Of a stretch of 43,244 bases of DNA, positions 1-8,378 are shown one piece after another. The notes under the pieces were generated by a model, which saw only the letters and a program-made list of their open reading frames with translations, was not told the DNA's origin and made no database searches. A program made the position numbers and the translations under genes. The number at the start of each line of letters is the position of its first letter. Within the stretch, counting starts at the first letter, position 1. The DNA is from an uncultured Clostridia bacterium (lineage in GTDB: Bacteria; Bacillota; Clostridia; TANB77; CAG-508). The DNA is taken from the NCBI GenBank assembly GCA_947589835.1, contig CANQCT010000007.1:1-43244 (forward strand). The letters run 5' to 3'.

Positions 1-12
1 ACTTTTCCTCCG
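1..12 (-). promoter_or_regulatory. Ribosome binding site of a gene starting just outside the window
   Basis: Read on the minus strand the first bases are CGGAGGAAAAGT, a strong Shine-Dalgarno. The start codon it serves would lie immediately left of the window edge, so a further minus-strand gene probably begins there. Nothing of its coding sequence is visible. Confidence 0.4.
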
Positions 13-87
13 TTTCTATTTTTTAAAAATTTTTATTTATTTTTTATTCTTTTTTAAAGAATAAAATATTAAAATCTAAAAAACGTA

Positions 88-143
88 CAAAAAGGACAAA
101 CTATTCTTATTTTTATTTTAAGAATAATTCATCCTTTTTTATT
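88..143. terminator. Long A/T hairpin, probable terminator after tRNA-Glu
   Basis: The arms around AACTATTCTTA and TAAGAATAATT, extended by AAAAGGA and TCCTTTT, form an interrupted hairpin with T-runs on both sides. It could stop transcription on either strand. Its position downstream of the minus-strand tRNA-Glu suggests it ends that transcript. The flanking bases up to 443 are AT-rich with no recognisable gene. Confidence 0.5.
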
Positions 144-263
144 TTACTTGTATTTAATTTATTTGCACACAAATAATAAACAGTTACATTTGAACCTACT
201 TTTTCTTTATTTTCTAAAATTTTGGTTTTCTTGCCATATTGTACACTTGTTTTGTAAAGATAT

Positions 264-290
264 TGTGTGTGTGTGTGTGTGTGTGTGTGT
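264..290. repeat. (TG)13 dinucleotide microsatellite
   Basis: Thirteen perfect TG units plus a final T, followed by AACC-GCAA-GGGTT, a small hairpin with a GNRA-type loop. It lies in the non-coding stretch downstream of the tRNA gene. Tracts of this length are unusual in bacteria and prone to slippage, so unit number may vary between strains. Confidence 0.95.
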
Positions 291-443
291 ACAACCGCAA
301 GGGTTTGCTGTTTTCATGTGTTTTTAGCTCCTTTTTCTTTTGTTTTTTATTTTCTTATTACAATCTTATTGTACAATATTTCTTATGCTATGTAAATAAT
401 TGTCATTAATTTGTAATATATTTGTAATCAAATTGTAATTAAC

Positions 444-518
444 TGGTGACCCCTACGGGAATCGAACCCATGATTCGGCCTTGAGAGGGCCGCGTCTTAA
501 CCGCTTGACCAAGGGGCC
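444..518 (-). tRNA. tRNA-Glu (anticodon CTC)
   Basis: Read on the minus strand, the acceptor arm GGCCCCT pairs with AGGGGTC. The anticodon stem CGGCC/GGCCG encloses the loop CTCTCAA, giving anticodon CTC (reads GAG). The T arm has TTCGATT, and the 3' CCA is encoded at 444-446. It decodes glutamate codons. No other tRNA is adjacent. It sits about 300 bases downstream of mrnC, separated by a large palindrome. Confidence 0.95.
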
Positions 519-666
519 TTTTTTTAATAATTAATTTGTAATATTTTTGCTACCTAATTAATATACCATATTTTTATACTTTTCGTCAATCTGTTTACAG
601 CATTTTTTTATTACTATTGTTACAATTCCTCCTGTTTCTAGTCATACCACCTGAACTGTAACTACA

Positions 667-793
667 ATTCACAGCTAATTATAATTTTTAGAGTAGCCAC
701 TTGCTTCATTATATATGTTTTTTCGTGCTTTAGCCCTAGAAAAAACATATATAATACGTTGGGCGCGTGGCGGATAATTTTAAGGCTGTGAAT
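667..793. repeat. Nested imperfect palindrome (about 127 bp)
   Basis: Three inverted-repeat pairs are nested around one centre: ATTCACAGC (667-675) with GCTGTGAAT (785-793), GCCAC (696-700) with GTGGC (767-771), and a perfect 16-bp inner pair at 708-723 and 740-755 around a 16-base loop. The architecture suggests a MITE-like element or a structured RNA from the 3' region of mrnC. No coding potential is seen in 519-819. Confidence 0.75.
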
Positions 794-819
794 AGTTCTA
801 ATTTTCTCATTTGAATTTG

Positions 820-1221
820 CTAACTGCAACGGGCAATCATTTGCAATATTTCTATTAATCTTTCTTCTTTTTTAGTTAAATATAAATATCCTATTAATGC
901 TTCAAAAGCAGTAGCATGTATGTATTCTTGAACGCTTGCATTTTTTGCAATATGATGAAGCTGTGTGTTTCTTCCTCTTTTTACAATTTCTTTTTCTTCT
1001 TCTGTTAGAATGTTTTCTATATTTTTTAAAGCATCTGCTTGTGCTTTTGCTTTTACGTATTTAATAGATTCTATATGTAGTTTATGTGGCTTTAAGTTTG
1101 TAGTGTCTACAAGGTTAGTACGTATGTATAACTCATATACTGCATCTCCAATATATGCCCATGTAAGTGGTGACATTTGGTTTATTTCTGTTTCGTTTTT
1201 ATTAATATTAAATAGCTTCAA
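820..1221 (-). CDS. mrnC: Mini-ribonuclease III (MrnC)
   Basis: 133 aa. Dimeric RNase III-type endonuclease without a double-stranded-RNA-binding domain; in Bacillus it matures 23S rRNA. The family signature is visible: AYIGDAVYELYIR near residues 22-34, KRGRN near 82, and TAFEALIGYLYL near 105, which carries the catalytic acidic residues. The start is TTG, placed seven bases after AGGAG. The final codons (IARCS, stop) are written by ATTGCCCGTTGCAG, which also occurs inside the repeats at 6604 and 12957, so the C-terminus may have been overwritten by a repeat fragment. It follows rbgA, a second ribosome-assembly gene. Confidence 0.93.
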   Translation of the reverse strand: MKLFNINKNETEINQMSPLTWAYIGDAVYELYIRTNLVDTTNLKPHKLHIESIKYVKAKAQADALKNIENILTEEEKEIVKRGRNTQLHHIAKNASVQEYIHATAFEALIGYLYLTKKEERLIEILQMIARCS

Positions 1222-1324
1222 TGTTTTTCTCCTATTTTCTTATTCTTTCATTTTTTGTAATATATTATTTAGTAATATTAATTTGTACAAATTTATAGTT
1301 TTTTTGTAAGTTATGCAATTTTAA

Positions 1325-2230
1325 TTATGTTTTAGCTTTTTCTAATGTAATTTTTCCTAATTTTCCGCTTCTAAAATCATCTAATATAATAGCAGATACT
1401 CTTTCGTAATCTATTTCTCCTTTAGAAATAATTGCTCCTCTTTTTTTAGCAATTATATTCATAATTTCAATAATTTTTTCGTTATTTTCTAAATTGCTGT
1501 TTTCCATTATTGATTTTATTTCTTGTTCAGTTAATTTGTATCTTTCTATTAAGTTTAAGCTATATTCTGCTAATAAAATTTTTAGCAGTGAAAATGCTAT
1601 TTCTGTAATTTCTAGTATATCATCTTTTATTGTTCCTGTATATGCTAGGTTTAAAGCTACGGTTTCATTGTTTAGTTTTGGCCATAGTACTCCTGGAGTG
1701 TCTAATAATTCTATTTTATTAGATACTTTTACCCATTGTTTTTGCACAGTTACTCCTGGCTTATTACCCACTTTTGCAGATGTTGTTTTGGAAATTCTAT
1801 TAATAAAAGATGATTTTCCTACATTTGGAATTCCTAAAACCATTATTCTTATTGATTTTCCTATTCTTCCTTTGCTTTCATATTTTTCGTTATCATAAAT
1901 TTCTTCTATTTTTTTAATAGTTTCATTTATGCCTTTTCCTGTAACAGAGTCTACTAAAATTGCTGGAGTATTGTTTTTTTGAAAATAGTTAAGCCATTTT
2001 TGATTTTCTTTTTCACAAGATAAATCAGACTTATTTAAAACAATAAGTCTTTTTTTATCTTTTATTATTTCTTTAATGTCTGGGTTTTGGCTTGAAATTG
2101 GTATTCTTGCATCAAGTACTTCTACTACAATGTCTATTAGTTTTAGGTCTTCTGCTATTTGTTTTTTAGTTTTTGCCATGTGCCCTGGATACCAATTTAT
2201 GTTAAAATTTTTTTCATTATTATTCTGCAT
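1325..2230 (-). CDS. rbgA: Ribosome biogenesis GTPase RbgA/YlqF
   Basis: About 301 aa, circularly permuted GTPase that assists late assembly of the 50S subunit. The permuted motif order is visible: G4 (LNKSD) first, then G1 (GIPNVGKSSF), then G3 (DTPG). The N-terminal WYPGHMAK signature sits near residue 17. A GTG three codons upstream (to 2239) overlaps the Shine-Dalgarno AGGTG, so the ATG six bases downstream is preferred. It lies between the hybrid kinase and mrnC, separated from the kinase by a 12-bp tandem repeat. Confidence 0.95.
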   Translation of the reverse strand: MQNNNEKNFNINWYPGHMAKTKKQIAEDLKLIDIVVEVLDARIPISSQNPDIKEIIKDKKRLIVLNKSDLSCEKENQKWLNYFQKNNTPAILVDSVTGKGINETIKKIEEIYDNEKYESKGRIGKSIRIMVLGIPNVGKSSFINRISKTTSAKVGNKPGVTVQKQWVKVSNKIELLDTPGVLWPKLNNETVALNLAYTGTIKDDILEITEIAFSLLKILLAEYSLNLIERYKLTEQEIKSIMENSNLENNEKIIEIMNIIAKKRGAIISKGEIDYERVSAIILDDFRSGKLGKITLEKAKT

Positions 2231-2250
2231 ATTTTTCACCTAATTTTTAT

Positions 2251-2366
2251 TCAAAATTTGCCGTCAACTTTACCGTCAATTTTACCGTCAATTTTACCGT
2301 CAACTTTACTGTCAACTTTACCGTCAACTTTTTCATTCAAATTCTTTTCTGTATTTTCTATTTTAA
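2251..2366 (-). other. Possible -1 frameshift extension of the hybrid kinase
   Basis: The kinase gene ends ATT TTA AAA TAG, which contains the canonical -1 slippery heptamer T TTA AAA directly before the stop. In the -1 frame translation would continue for about 36 codons through the six 12-bp repeats (KVDG or KIDG units) to a TGA at 2251-2253, just before the rbgA ribosome binding site. The repeat unit is a multiple of three and its variants are synonymous or conservative (V/I, G/S). T/A runs are common in AT-rich DNA, so this is a hypothesis only. Confidence 0.25.
2257..2328. repeat. 12-bp tandem repeat, six units
   Basis: Six consecutive units of TTTACCGTCAAY (minus strand RTTGACGGTAAA) with one or two substitutions each fill the gap between the hybrid kinase and rbgA. 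There are no spacers and the unit is far too short for CRISPR. It is open in one minus-strand frame; see the possible kinase extension. Confidence 0.95.
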
Positions 2367-4970
2367 AATCCTTTCTAGCTCTTCTATTAATTTTGGAACG
2401 TCTATTGGCTTTGCTAAATGTCCATTCATTCCCGCTTCTTTTGCTGCTTTTTTGTCTTCTTCAAATGCATTTGCTGTCATTGCTAAAATTGGTATATTTG
2501 CAATTTTTTTGTTTTTAAATTTACGTATTGTTTTTGTTGCTTCATATCCATCCATTATTGGCATTTGAACATCCATTAATACAACATCAAAATAGCCTGG
2601 CTCAGATTTTTCTAATATTTCACAAGCTTGTTTTCCATTTTCAGCACTTTCTACTAAAAAGCCAAAGTCTTGTAAATATTCTGTTGCAATTTCTCTATTC
2701 ATCATATTATCTTCTACAAGAAGAATTCTTTTGCCTGAAAAGTCAATTTTTTCTTCGTCTTTTTCTTCTGTTTTGTCCATTCCTGAAACTTTTAAAAGTA
2801 TTCTTCTTAAGTCTGATGGGAATAGTGGCTTACTAATAAATTCTGTTACACCTGCTTCTTTTGCTTCTTGTTCAACTTCTCCCCAGTCATAAGCCGAAAG
2901 CATTATAATTGGTGGGGTTTTTCCTACTATTTTGCGAATTCTTCTTGCTGTTTCTATTCCATTCATATCTGGCATTAGCCAATCTATAATATAAATTTGG
3001 TATTGTTCTTTTATTTGTTCTGCCTCTTTTGTACGTGCCACAGCTTCTTTTCCATACATTGTCCAATCTGATTTTAAGCCAAATTGCCTTAACATTTGTG
3101 CAATGCTTTGGCAAGAATTCATATCATCATCAACAACTAAAGCACGTATATTTTTTAGTTTTTCTATTTCTTCAATTTCTTTATGTGCTTCTTGTAGCTT
3201 AAATTCTAATGTTACAATAAATTCTGTTCCTTTTCCTACTTTGCTTTGTACTTCTATGCTTCCGCCCATCATATCTACTATGTTTTTAGTAATTGCCATT
3301 CCAAGGCCTGTTCCTTGAATACCGCTTACTGTAGAGTTACGTTCTCTTGCAAATGGTTCAAATATTTCTTTTAAAAATTCTTCACTAATTCCAATTCCAT
3401 TATCTTTTACTCTAAATTCATAAACACCATATCCTTTTTTAGATATTGGTTTTTGTGTAATTCTTACAGATATTTTTCCTCCTGGTTCAGTGAATTTTAT
3501 TGAATTAGATATAAGGTTTATTAATATTTGGTTAAGTCTTAATTTATCGCAATAAATGTTTTCATCTGTTATATTTACTGTATCTATAATAAATTCCATT
3601 TGTTTTGCATTTACATCTGCTTGTATAATATTTCTAATAGAATGAAGTATATCTGCTAAGTTTTCTTCTTTTTCTTCTATGTTTACTTTGCCAGATTCTA
3701 TTCTGCTCATATCTAATACATCATTTATTAAAGAAAGTAAATGGTTTGAAGATTGGGTTATTTTATTTAAATAATCTGTTACACGTTCTTTGCTATTTAT
3801 GTTTGTTTTTGCAAGTGAAGTATAACCAATAATTGCATTCATTGGTGTACGAATATCGTGAGACATATTATTTAAAAATGTGGTTTTGGCTTTGCTTGCT
3901 TGTTCTGCTAATGCTAGAGCAGATTCTAACTCGTCTCTATGTTTTATTTCAAATTTCATTGAATTTTTTTGTGATCTATTTCTAAATATTAAAATAACAA
4001 CAATGGCAATTGTAATTAATATTGCTACTATTAATATTGTTATCATTTGTAGTAATTCAGCACTTTGTTCTTGATAAATAGAAAGTGGTACAGACATAAT
4101 ACAATACCAATCTACTTCACTCATTGGGTTACAAACCATAATACGGTTTTGGCCATCTAGTATGTATTCTATATAAAAGCTTTCTTTTGCTTCCATTTTT
4201 TTATGAACATCTTGTACTGTTAAGTCACTAATTATTCCTTCTTTATTTATTACTGTAAAAAAGTCTTCTCTTTCAAGCATATTATTGTTGTGCACAGATA
4301 CTAAGTAATAACCATCTTGATCTATAACACTACTGTAGCCTTTTCCGTTATAGCTTTCAATTTTTAGTTCATCTGTTATGTTTTTAATTTCATAATAGCC
4401 TACTATATATGTAAATCGATTTCCATCAATTGTAAAAGGCTCTATTTTTTTTCCTAATATTAATGTGGCATCTACTTCTGGGCTTCTAGTATCATCTATT
4501 CTTTGAACAAATCTATCTTTTTGCGAATCTTGGCACAATCTTAATAATTCTGTATTTTTACTAACAGATTGCGTACTACTAAGTACTGTTCCTTTTTCTG
4601 TTACCAAAACAATTTCCATAGTTTCTATAGAGTCTGATTTACTGCTTAGCTTTTTTAAAACTTCTGATGTAGTTTCAAGTTCGCCTTCTCTTAGTTCTTT
4701 TGCAATTCCTTCTAAGTGCATCCATCTATGCTCTAACCCTGATGTGATTGATTGCTCATCGTGTCTTGAAATTTCCCACATATTACGAAGAGACATTTTT
4801 ACTATTCTATCTGTAAGAATTGATGAAAATAGTTGATATGAATAATAAATAGTAATTATGGTAATAATAGTTACTATAAAAATAAGTAAGTTACTTTTTT
4901 CTATTTTTTTTTCTTTATCTTTTATATTTTTGTCTAATCTTTCTTTTACTTTTTCTTTGCTTGAATTCAT
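2358..4970 (-). CDS. Membrane-bound hybrid sensor histidine kinase with two receiver domains
   Basis: 870 aa. A transmembrane helix near residues 27-51 and another near 308-331 enclose a roughly 250-residue extracellular sensor region, probably Cache-like. The HisKA box contains NNMSHDIRTPMNA with the phospho-accepting histidine near 372. The ATPase domain has NLISNSIKFT, DNGIGI and GTGLGMAI motifs. Two receivers follow: one with VVDDD and IIDWLMPDMNG (about 610-730) and one with LVEDN and LMDVQMPIMDGYEA (about 750-870). The start codon lies three bases after the stop of the HD-GYP gene, so the two are translationally coupled. With the Hpt protein upstream this forms a full phosphorelay. The ligand is unknown. 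Confidence 0.92.
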   Translation of the reverse strand: MNSSKEKVKERLDKNIKDKEKKIEKSNLLIFIVTIITIITIYYSYQLFSSILTDRIVKMSLRNMWEISRHDEQSITSGLEHRWMHLEGIAKELREGELETTSEVLKKLSSKSDSIETMEIVLVTEKGTVLSSTQSVSKNTELLRLCQDSQKDRFVQRIDDTRSPEVDATLILGKKIEPFTIDGNRFTYIVGYYEIKNITDELKIESYNGKGYSSVIDQDGYYLVSVHNNNMLEREDFFTVINKEGIISDLTVQDVHKKMEAKESFYIEYILDGQNRIMVCNPMSEVDWYCIMSVPLSIYQEQSAELLQMITILIVAILITIAIVVILIFRNRSQKNSMKFEIKHRDELESALALAEQASKAKTTFLNNMSHDIRTPMNAIIGYTSLAKTNINSKERVTDYLNKITQSSNHLLSLINDVLDMSRIESGKVNIEEKEENLADILHSIRNIIQADVNAKQMEFIIDTVNITDENIYCDKLRLNQILINLISNSIKFTEPGGKISVRITQKPISKKGYGVYEFRVKDNGIGISEEFLKEIFEPFARERNSTVSGIQGTGLGMAITKNIVDMMGGSIEVQSKVGKGTEFIVTLEFKLQEAHKEIEEIEKLKNIRALVVDDDMNSCQSIAQMLRQFGLKSDWTMYGKEAVARTKEAEQIKEQYQIYIIDWLMPDMNGIETARRIRKIVGKTPPIIMLSAYDWGEVEQEAKEAGVTEFISKPLFPSDLRRILLKVSGMDKTEEKDEEKIDFSGKRILLVEDNMMNREIATEYLQDFGFLVESAENGKQACEILEKSEPGYFDVVLMDVQMPIMDGYEATKTIRKFKNKKIANIPILAMTANAFEEDKKAAKEAGMNGHLAKPIDVPKLIEELERILK

Positions 4971-4972
4971 AT

Positions 4973-6061
4973 TTATGCCTCCTCTCCCATTTGTTCTTTT
5001 GTAGTATTTTTAACAAAGTCTTCTTTAGCATCATCAAAACATTTTAATAATTTAGGTGAAAAGGTTCCACATTCGCCATCTTTTATCATACGAAATGTTT
5101 CTTCTATTGAAAAAGAAGGTTTATATACTCTTTTGCTAACAAGTGCATCATAAACATCTACTATGGCTACAACTTGTGCCCATATAGGAATATCATCTCC
5201 TTTTAAGCCATCTGGGTATCCTCTACCATCATATCTTTCATGATGATAACGGCAAATATCATAGCAGTAACGGTAAAATTCATTTTCTTCTTGCTTGAAT
5301 TTTTCTAACATTTGGCATCCATAAATTGTGTGCTTTTTCATTTCGGCATATTCTTCATCTGTTAATTTGCCTGGTTTTAAAAGTATGTTATCTGGTATTG
5401 CTATTTTTCCAATGTCGTGAAGTGCAGATGCATTAACTATTAGTTCAATTTGTTCATCTGTAAATTGTTCTTCTCCATATAATGCTCTCCAATGTCTTAG
5501 CATAATTTCAGTAAATTTTTTTACTCTTTGAATATGCTCGCCTGATTCTAAGCTTCTAAATTCTACAACTGAGCTTAATGCATTAATTAAAAAAGTGTTG
5601 CTGTTTTCTATTTGTTTTCTGCTTTCAAGTAGTTCTTGTGTACGAAGCTCTAGCTCTTTTTCAATAAAGTTTCTATGCTTATATAGTTCTATAATGTTTT
5701 TTGCTCTACGTGTTACAACTGCAGGTTCAAATGGCTTATATATAATATCTGCTGCGCCAAGTTCATAGGCTTTTACATCACTTTCAACTGTTGCCTCTCC
5801 TGTTATCATAATAACTGGTATTGTATGTATCATATTGTTAAGTGACATATAGTGCATTACTTCTAAGCCATTCTTTTTTGGCATTACTAAATCTAAGAAT
5901 ATTAAGGCTATTTTTTCTTTGTTTTTTTCTAGTATTTCAATTGCTTCTTCTCCATCTGCTGCTTCTAGAAGTTTATATTCTCCTTCTTCAAATATGTCTT
6001 TTAAAAGCTCTCTATTTATCATAACATCATCTACAATTAATAGTGTGTTTCTTTCTTCCAT
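4973..6061 (-). CDS. Response regulator with HD-GYP phosphodiesterase domain
   Basis: About 362 aa. The N-terminal receiver has LLIVDD, the phospho-accepting Asp in FLDLVMPKKNG, and the YKPF lysine. The C-terminal HD-GYP domain has ALHDIGKIAIPD and HHERYDGRGYPDGL, the residues that bind metals and hydrolyse cyclic di-GMP in this family. A TTG at 6130 preceded by AAGGG would add 23 residues; the internal ATG is preferred because the receiver fold starts right after it. It overlaps the ribosome binding site of the hybrid kinase, which suggests phosphorelay control of cyclic-di-GMP breakdown, together with the degenerate GGDEF protein at 8647. Confidence 0.9.
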   Translation of the reverse strand: MEERNTLLIVDDVMINRELLKDIFEEGEYKLLEAADGEEAIEILEKNKEKIALIFLDLVMPKKNGLEVMHYMSLNNMIHTIPVIMITGEATVESDVKAYELGAADIIYKPFEPAVVTRRAKNIIELYKHRNFIEKELELRTQELLESRKQIENSNTFLINALSSVVEFRSLESGEHIQRVKKFTEIMLRHWRALYGEEQFTDEQIELIVNASALHDIGKIAIPDNILLKPGKLTDEEYAEMKKHTIYGCQMLEKFKQEENEFYRYCYDICRYHHERYDGRGYPDGLKGDDIPIWAQVVAIVDVYDALVSKRVYKPSFSIEETFRMIKDGECGTFSPKLLKCFDDAKEDFVKNTTKEQMGEEA

Positions 6062-6154
6062 AATAAAATTTCTTTCCTTTCTTGCTTCGCTCAAATGCGC
6101 ACATATAAATGAAAAATTGATTTCTTTCAAACTAAATTTCCCTTTTATTAATTT

Positions 6155-6499
6155 TTACATAATTTTGTTAATTTCACCAATTACTTTTTTGTATTCTTCT
6201 TGCACTTTTTTGAAGGTTATTTTTGCTTTTTCAATATTTTTTGCTCTTAATTCTTCTGTTATTTGTTCTACAACTGTGCTAAGTGCTGTAAATGCCATAT
6301 TTTGGCAAACTCCTTTTAATGTATGTGCTCCTTTAAATGCCATTTCACAGTCATTAGAATTCATACCTTGTTCTAGGCTTTTGTATGATTCATCTACTAA
6401 AAAAAAGTTAAGGTATTTTTTAATTCTTTCATCATTTTGCATTCTTGAAAGTGCTAGTTCATAATTTCCGTTTATATTTTTATAAAATTCTTGTATCAT
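6155..6499 (-). CDS. Hpt (histidine phosphotransfer) protein
   Basis: 114 aa. An Hpt four-helix bundle with the phospho-accepting His in GAHTLKGVCQNM (about residue 56). It shuttles phosphate between receiver domains. The start was chosen at ATG ten bases after AAAGGA; a longer frame to 6559 has no ribosome binding site. It is the first gene of the Hpt, HD-GYP regulator, hybrid-kinase run, and these three can form a His-Asp-His-Asp relay. Confidence 0.88.
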   Translation of the reverse strand: MIQEFYKNINGNYELALSRMQNDERIKKYLNFFLVDESYKSLEQGMNSNDCEMAFKGAHTLKGVCQNMAFTALSTVVEQITEELRAKNIEKAKITFKKVQEEYKKVIGEINKIM

Positions 6500-6603
6500 T
6501 TGTTTTTCATCCTTTCTATTTACTACTATTAAATTATAATAAGTAGCCAAAAAAGTCAATAATATTTTGAAAAGTTTTTAAAAGCTAACATATAATCATT
6601 AAA

Positions 6604-6717
6604 GCTTTAATAGTACTAGTTTTCTTGTTTTTCAAATTGCCCGTTGCAGAAGTTGCTTCAAAGAAGAAAAGCCAGAACGGGACCTCTCAAAACTGCGAAA
6701 AATAGTACTATTAAAGC
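6604..6717. repeat. Structured dispersed repeat, copy 1
   Basis: A 102-bp core shared with 12957-13074 at about 95% identity, bounded by inverted ATAGTACTA/TAGTACTAT. The perfect terminal inverted repeat extends to 14 bp (GCTTTAATAGTACT, 6604-6617, with 6704-6717). Inside are CCCGTT/AACGGG and a small GAAG...CTTC hairpin. It has no coding potential and lies between the Hpt gene and a membrane-protein gene. It could be a non-autonomous mobile element or a structured RNA. Confidence 0.85.
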
Positions 6718-6784
6718 CATTAAATCAATTATATATAAAGCTATTATATATAAAACAATTAATATAAAGCAATTAATTTATAAG

Positions 6785-6824
6785 TTAAAAAAATAAACGA
6801 AACAGCTATTGCTTCGTTTATTTT
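6785..6824 (-). terminator. Rho-independent terminator of the membrane-protein gene
   Basis: The perfect 12-bp stem AAAATAAACGAA / TTCGTTTATTTT encloses an 11-base loop, and a T-run follows on the minus strand. It starts about ten bases after the stop codon of the gene ending at 6835. Confidence 0.8.
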
Positions 6825-6834
6825 AATATAAATA

Positions 6835-7308
6835 TTACATTGTTCTGTATTGATTTCTATCTGCTCTATCGTCTACTTTTCTATCATATTCTTCATTTTT
6901 GTAGAACCAATCTGTTTGCTTATTTACTGGATGAGCTTTTCTGTTTTTGTCTAATAATACATCAAAGAATGCAAAAAGTGGAATTGCTATTCCTATTAAT
7001 GCTATTAATAAAGACATATAAGAGTTTATTGTTGCTGTACCATCTATTACAGGCATTACATTTTGATATAAATAAACTCCGTAATATAAAGCATGTGCTA
7101 TTAAGTAAATTATTGTTGGCAATAATTTTCTTCTTATAATAAAGCATATACAAATAAATGTGATAAATAGTAGTATAACTTCCATAGTCATATCCATTGG
7201 TTCTGCTACAAATTCTGTTCCCATTGAATATAGAACTGTTGTTATTACACGAAAGCCCCAAAACATAAATGCAAACATGGCTATTAGCCAGCTAGATAAG
7301 TTTTTCAT
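6835..7308 (-). CDS. Membrane protein of unknown function
   Basis: 157 aa, not recognised. It has about four hydrophobic segments (near residues 6-28, 41-59, 63-83 and 92-118), then a charged cytoplasmic tail of about 38 residues rich in Lys, Asp and Arg. A GGAG ribosome binding site lies ten bases before the ATG, and it has its own terminator. It appears monocistronic, between a repeat element and the DUF1292 gene. Confidence 0.75.
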   Translation of the reverse strand: MKNLSSWLIAMFAFMFWGFRVITTVLYSMGTEFVAEPMDMTMEVILLFITFICICFIIRRKLLPTIIYLIAHALYYGVYLYQNVMPVIDGTATINSYMSLLIALIGIAIPLFAFFDVLLDKNRKAHPVNKQTDWFYKNEEYDRKVDDRADRNQYRTM

Positions 7309-7426
7309 TTGTTTTTGTCTCCTTTATTTATAAACTAAGAAAAGCAATATAATTTTTAAAACTTTTCTGTAAGATAAATAAATTATAACATATTATGACA
7401 TAATTTTCTATATTTTTTAATAAAAA

Positions 7427-7756
7427 TTAATCTACAAAATTAAATTCGTCCTCAAATTTTTGTTTAAATATTTCGAATACTTTGTTAAGAACTTCTTCAT
7501 CATCAACACTAACATAAGATTCTTCGTCTTCTGATTCAGTATCTTCTAATTTTAAAATTACCACTTCGCCAGGTTCTTCTGTTTCTTCCTCTTCAACTGG
7601 TAATAATACTACGTATTCTTCTCCTTCATACTCAATTAAGTCTAAGAATTCAAATTCTACTTCTTCTCCATTTTCGTCATTAAGAACTAGTATGTTATCT
7701 TCTAATTCTTCTCCCTCATTTAAATTTTCTGGATTTTCATTTACATTTTCACTCAT
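7427..7756 (-). CDS. DUF1292 acidic protein
   Basis: 109 aa, very acidic. The DUF1292 core is visible (IEYEGEEYVVLLPVEEEE, then VVILKLEDTE, then VFEIFKQKFEDEFNFVD). Family members are common in Firmicutes, usually beside ruvX and ireB (yrrK-yrzL-yrzB order in Bacillus), as here. The molecular role is unknown. The ribosome binding site AAAGGAG precedes the ATG. Confidence 0.88.
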   Translation of the reverse strand: MSENVNENPENLNEGEELEDNILVLNDENGEEVEFEFLDLIEYEGEEYVVLLPVEEEETEEPGEVVILKLEDTESEDEESYVSVDDEEVLNKVFEIFKQKFEDEFNFVD

Positions 7757-7862
7757 TTCTTTTTTCTCCTTTCGTTTATATATATATCATTATATTTCTA
7801 TAATGCTAATATCTATTTTTTAGTATTTACAATTTTTTTTAATATATACAAATGTATTAAAG

Positions 7863-7943
7863 TTTATTTTTTATATTTGCAAATTATATAATTATTTATT
7901 TTTTATATTTGCAAATTATATTATTATTTATTTTTAAATAAAC
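7863..7943. repeat. 32-bp tandem repeat, about 2.5 units
   Basis: A 32-bp unit starting TTTATTTTTTATATTTGCAA repeats at 7863 and 7895 with a third partial copy from 7927. Each full copy contains the palindrome TTTGCAAA. It lies between ruvX and the DUF1292 gene, just past the ruvX stop. The function is unknown; very AT-rich tandem repeats often arise by slippage. Confidence 0.85.
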
Positions 7944-7951
7944 AAAAAATA

Positions 7952-8377
7952 TTATACTTCGTTTTTTTGTTTGTTTAAATAAGTTTCTAAAATATATACT
8001 GCTGAAATTGTATCTACTATATTTTTCTTTTTATGTTTGTTAATATTTAAAAAGTTCATTGTTTTATGTGCAGCAACAGTGGTTAGCCTTTCATCTATTG
8101 TTTCAATTAAAATTTTAGGGTATTTGCATTTTAATTTATGAATAAATTTTTCTGTTATTTCTACTCTTTCGGCTTTAGTTCCATTCATATTGATTGGCAT
8201 ACCTATAACAAATGTATCAATTTTATAAAGGTTTAAAATTTCATCTAATCTTTTTAAAACTAATTTATCATTGCCTTGGTGATGAATAGTTTCTAAGCCT
8301 TGTGCTGTAATGCAAAGCTCATCGGTAATGGCTATTCCAACTCTGCTATCTCCATAATCAATTCCTAATTTACGCAT
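7952..8377 (-). CDS. ruvX: Holliday junction resolvase-like RuvX/YqgF
   Basis: About 141 aa, RNase H-fold nuclease family implicated in 16S rRNA 5'-end maturation and/or Holliday junction resolution. Conserved acidic motifs are visible: LGIDYGDSRVG at the N-terminus, VIGMPINMNG in the middle, TIDERLTT, and DTISAVYILE near the end. The start was placed at the ATG of MRKLGIDYG, one base after the ireB stop; in-frame ATG and TTG codons farther upstream overlap ireB. The ireB-ruvX-DUF1292 order matches Bacillus. Confidence 0.93.
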   Translation of the reverse strand: MRKLGIDYGDSRVGIAITDELCITAQGLETIHHQGNDKLVLKRLDEILNLYKIDTFVIGMPINMNGTKAERVEITEKFIHKLKCKYPKILIETIDERLTTVAAHKTMNFLNINKHKKKNIVDTISAVYILETYLNKQKNEV

Positions 8378-8378
8378 T

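Noticed and set aside
2257..2328. CRISPR array
   Set aside because: Units are 12 bp with no spacers; it is a simple tandem repeat.
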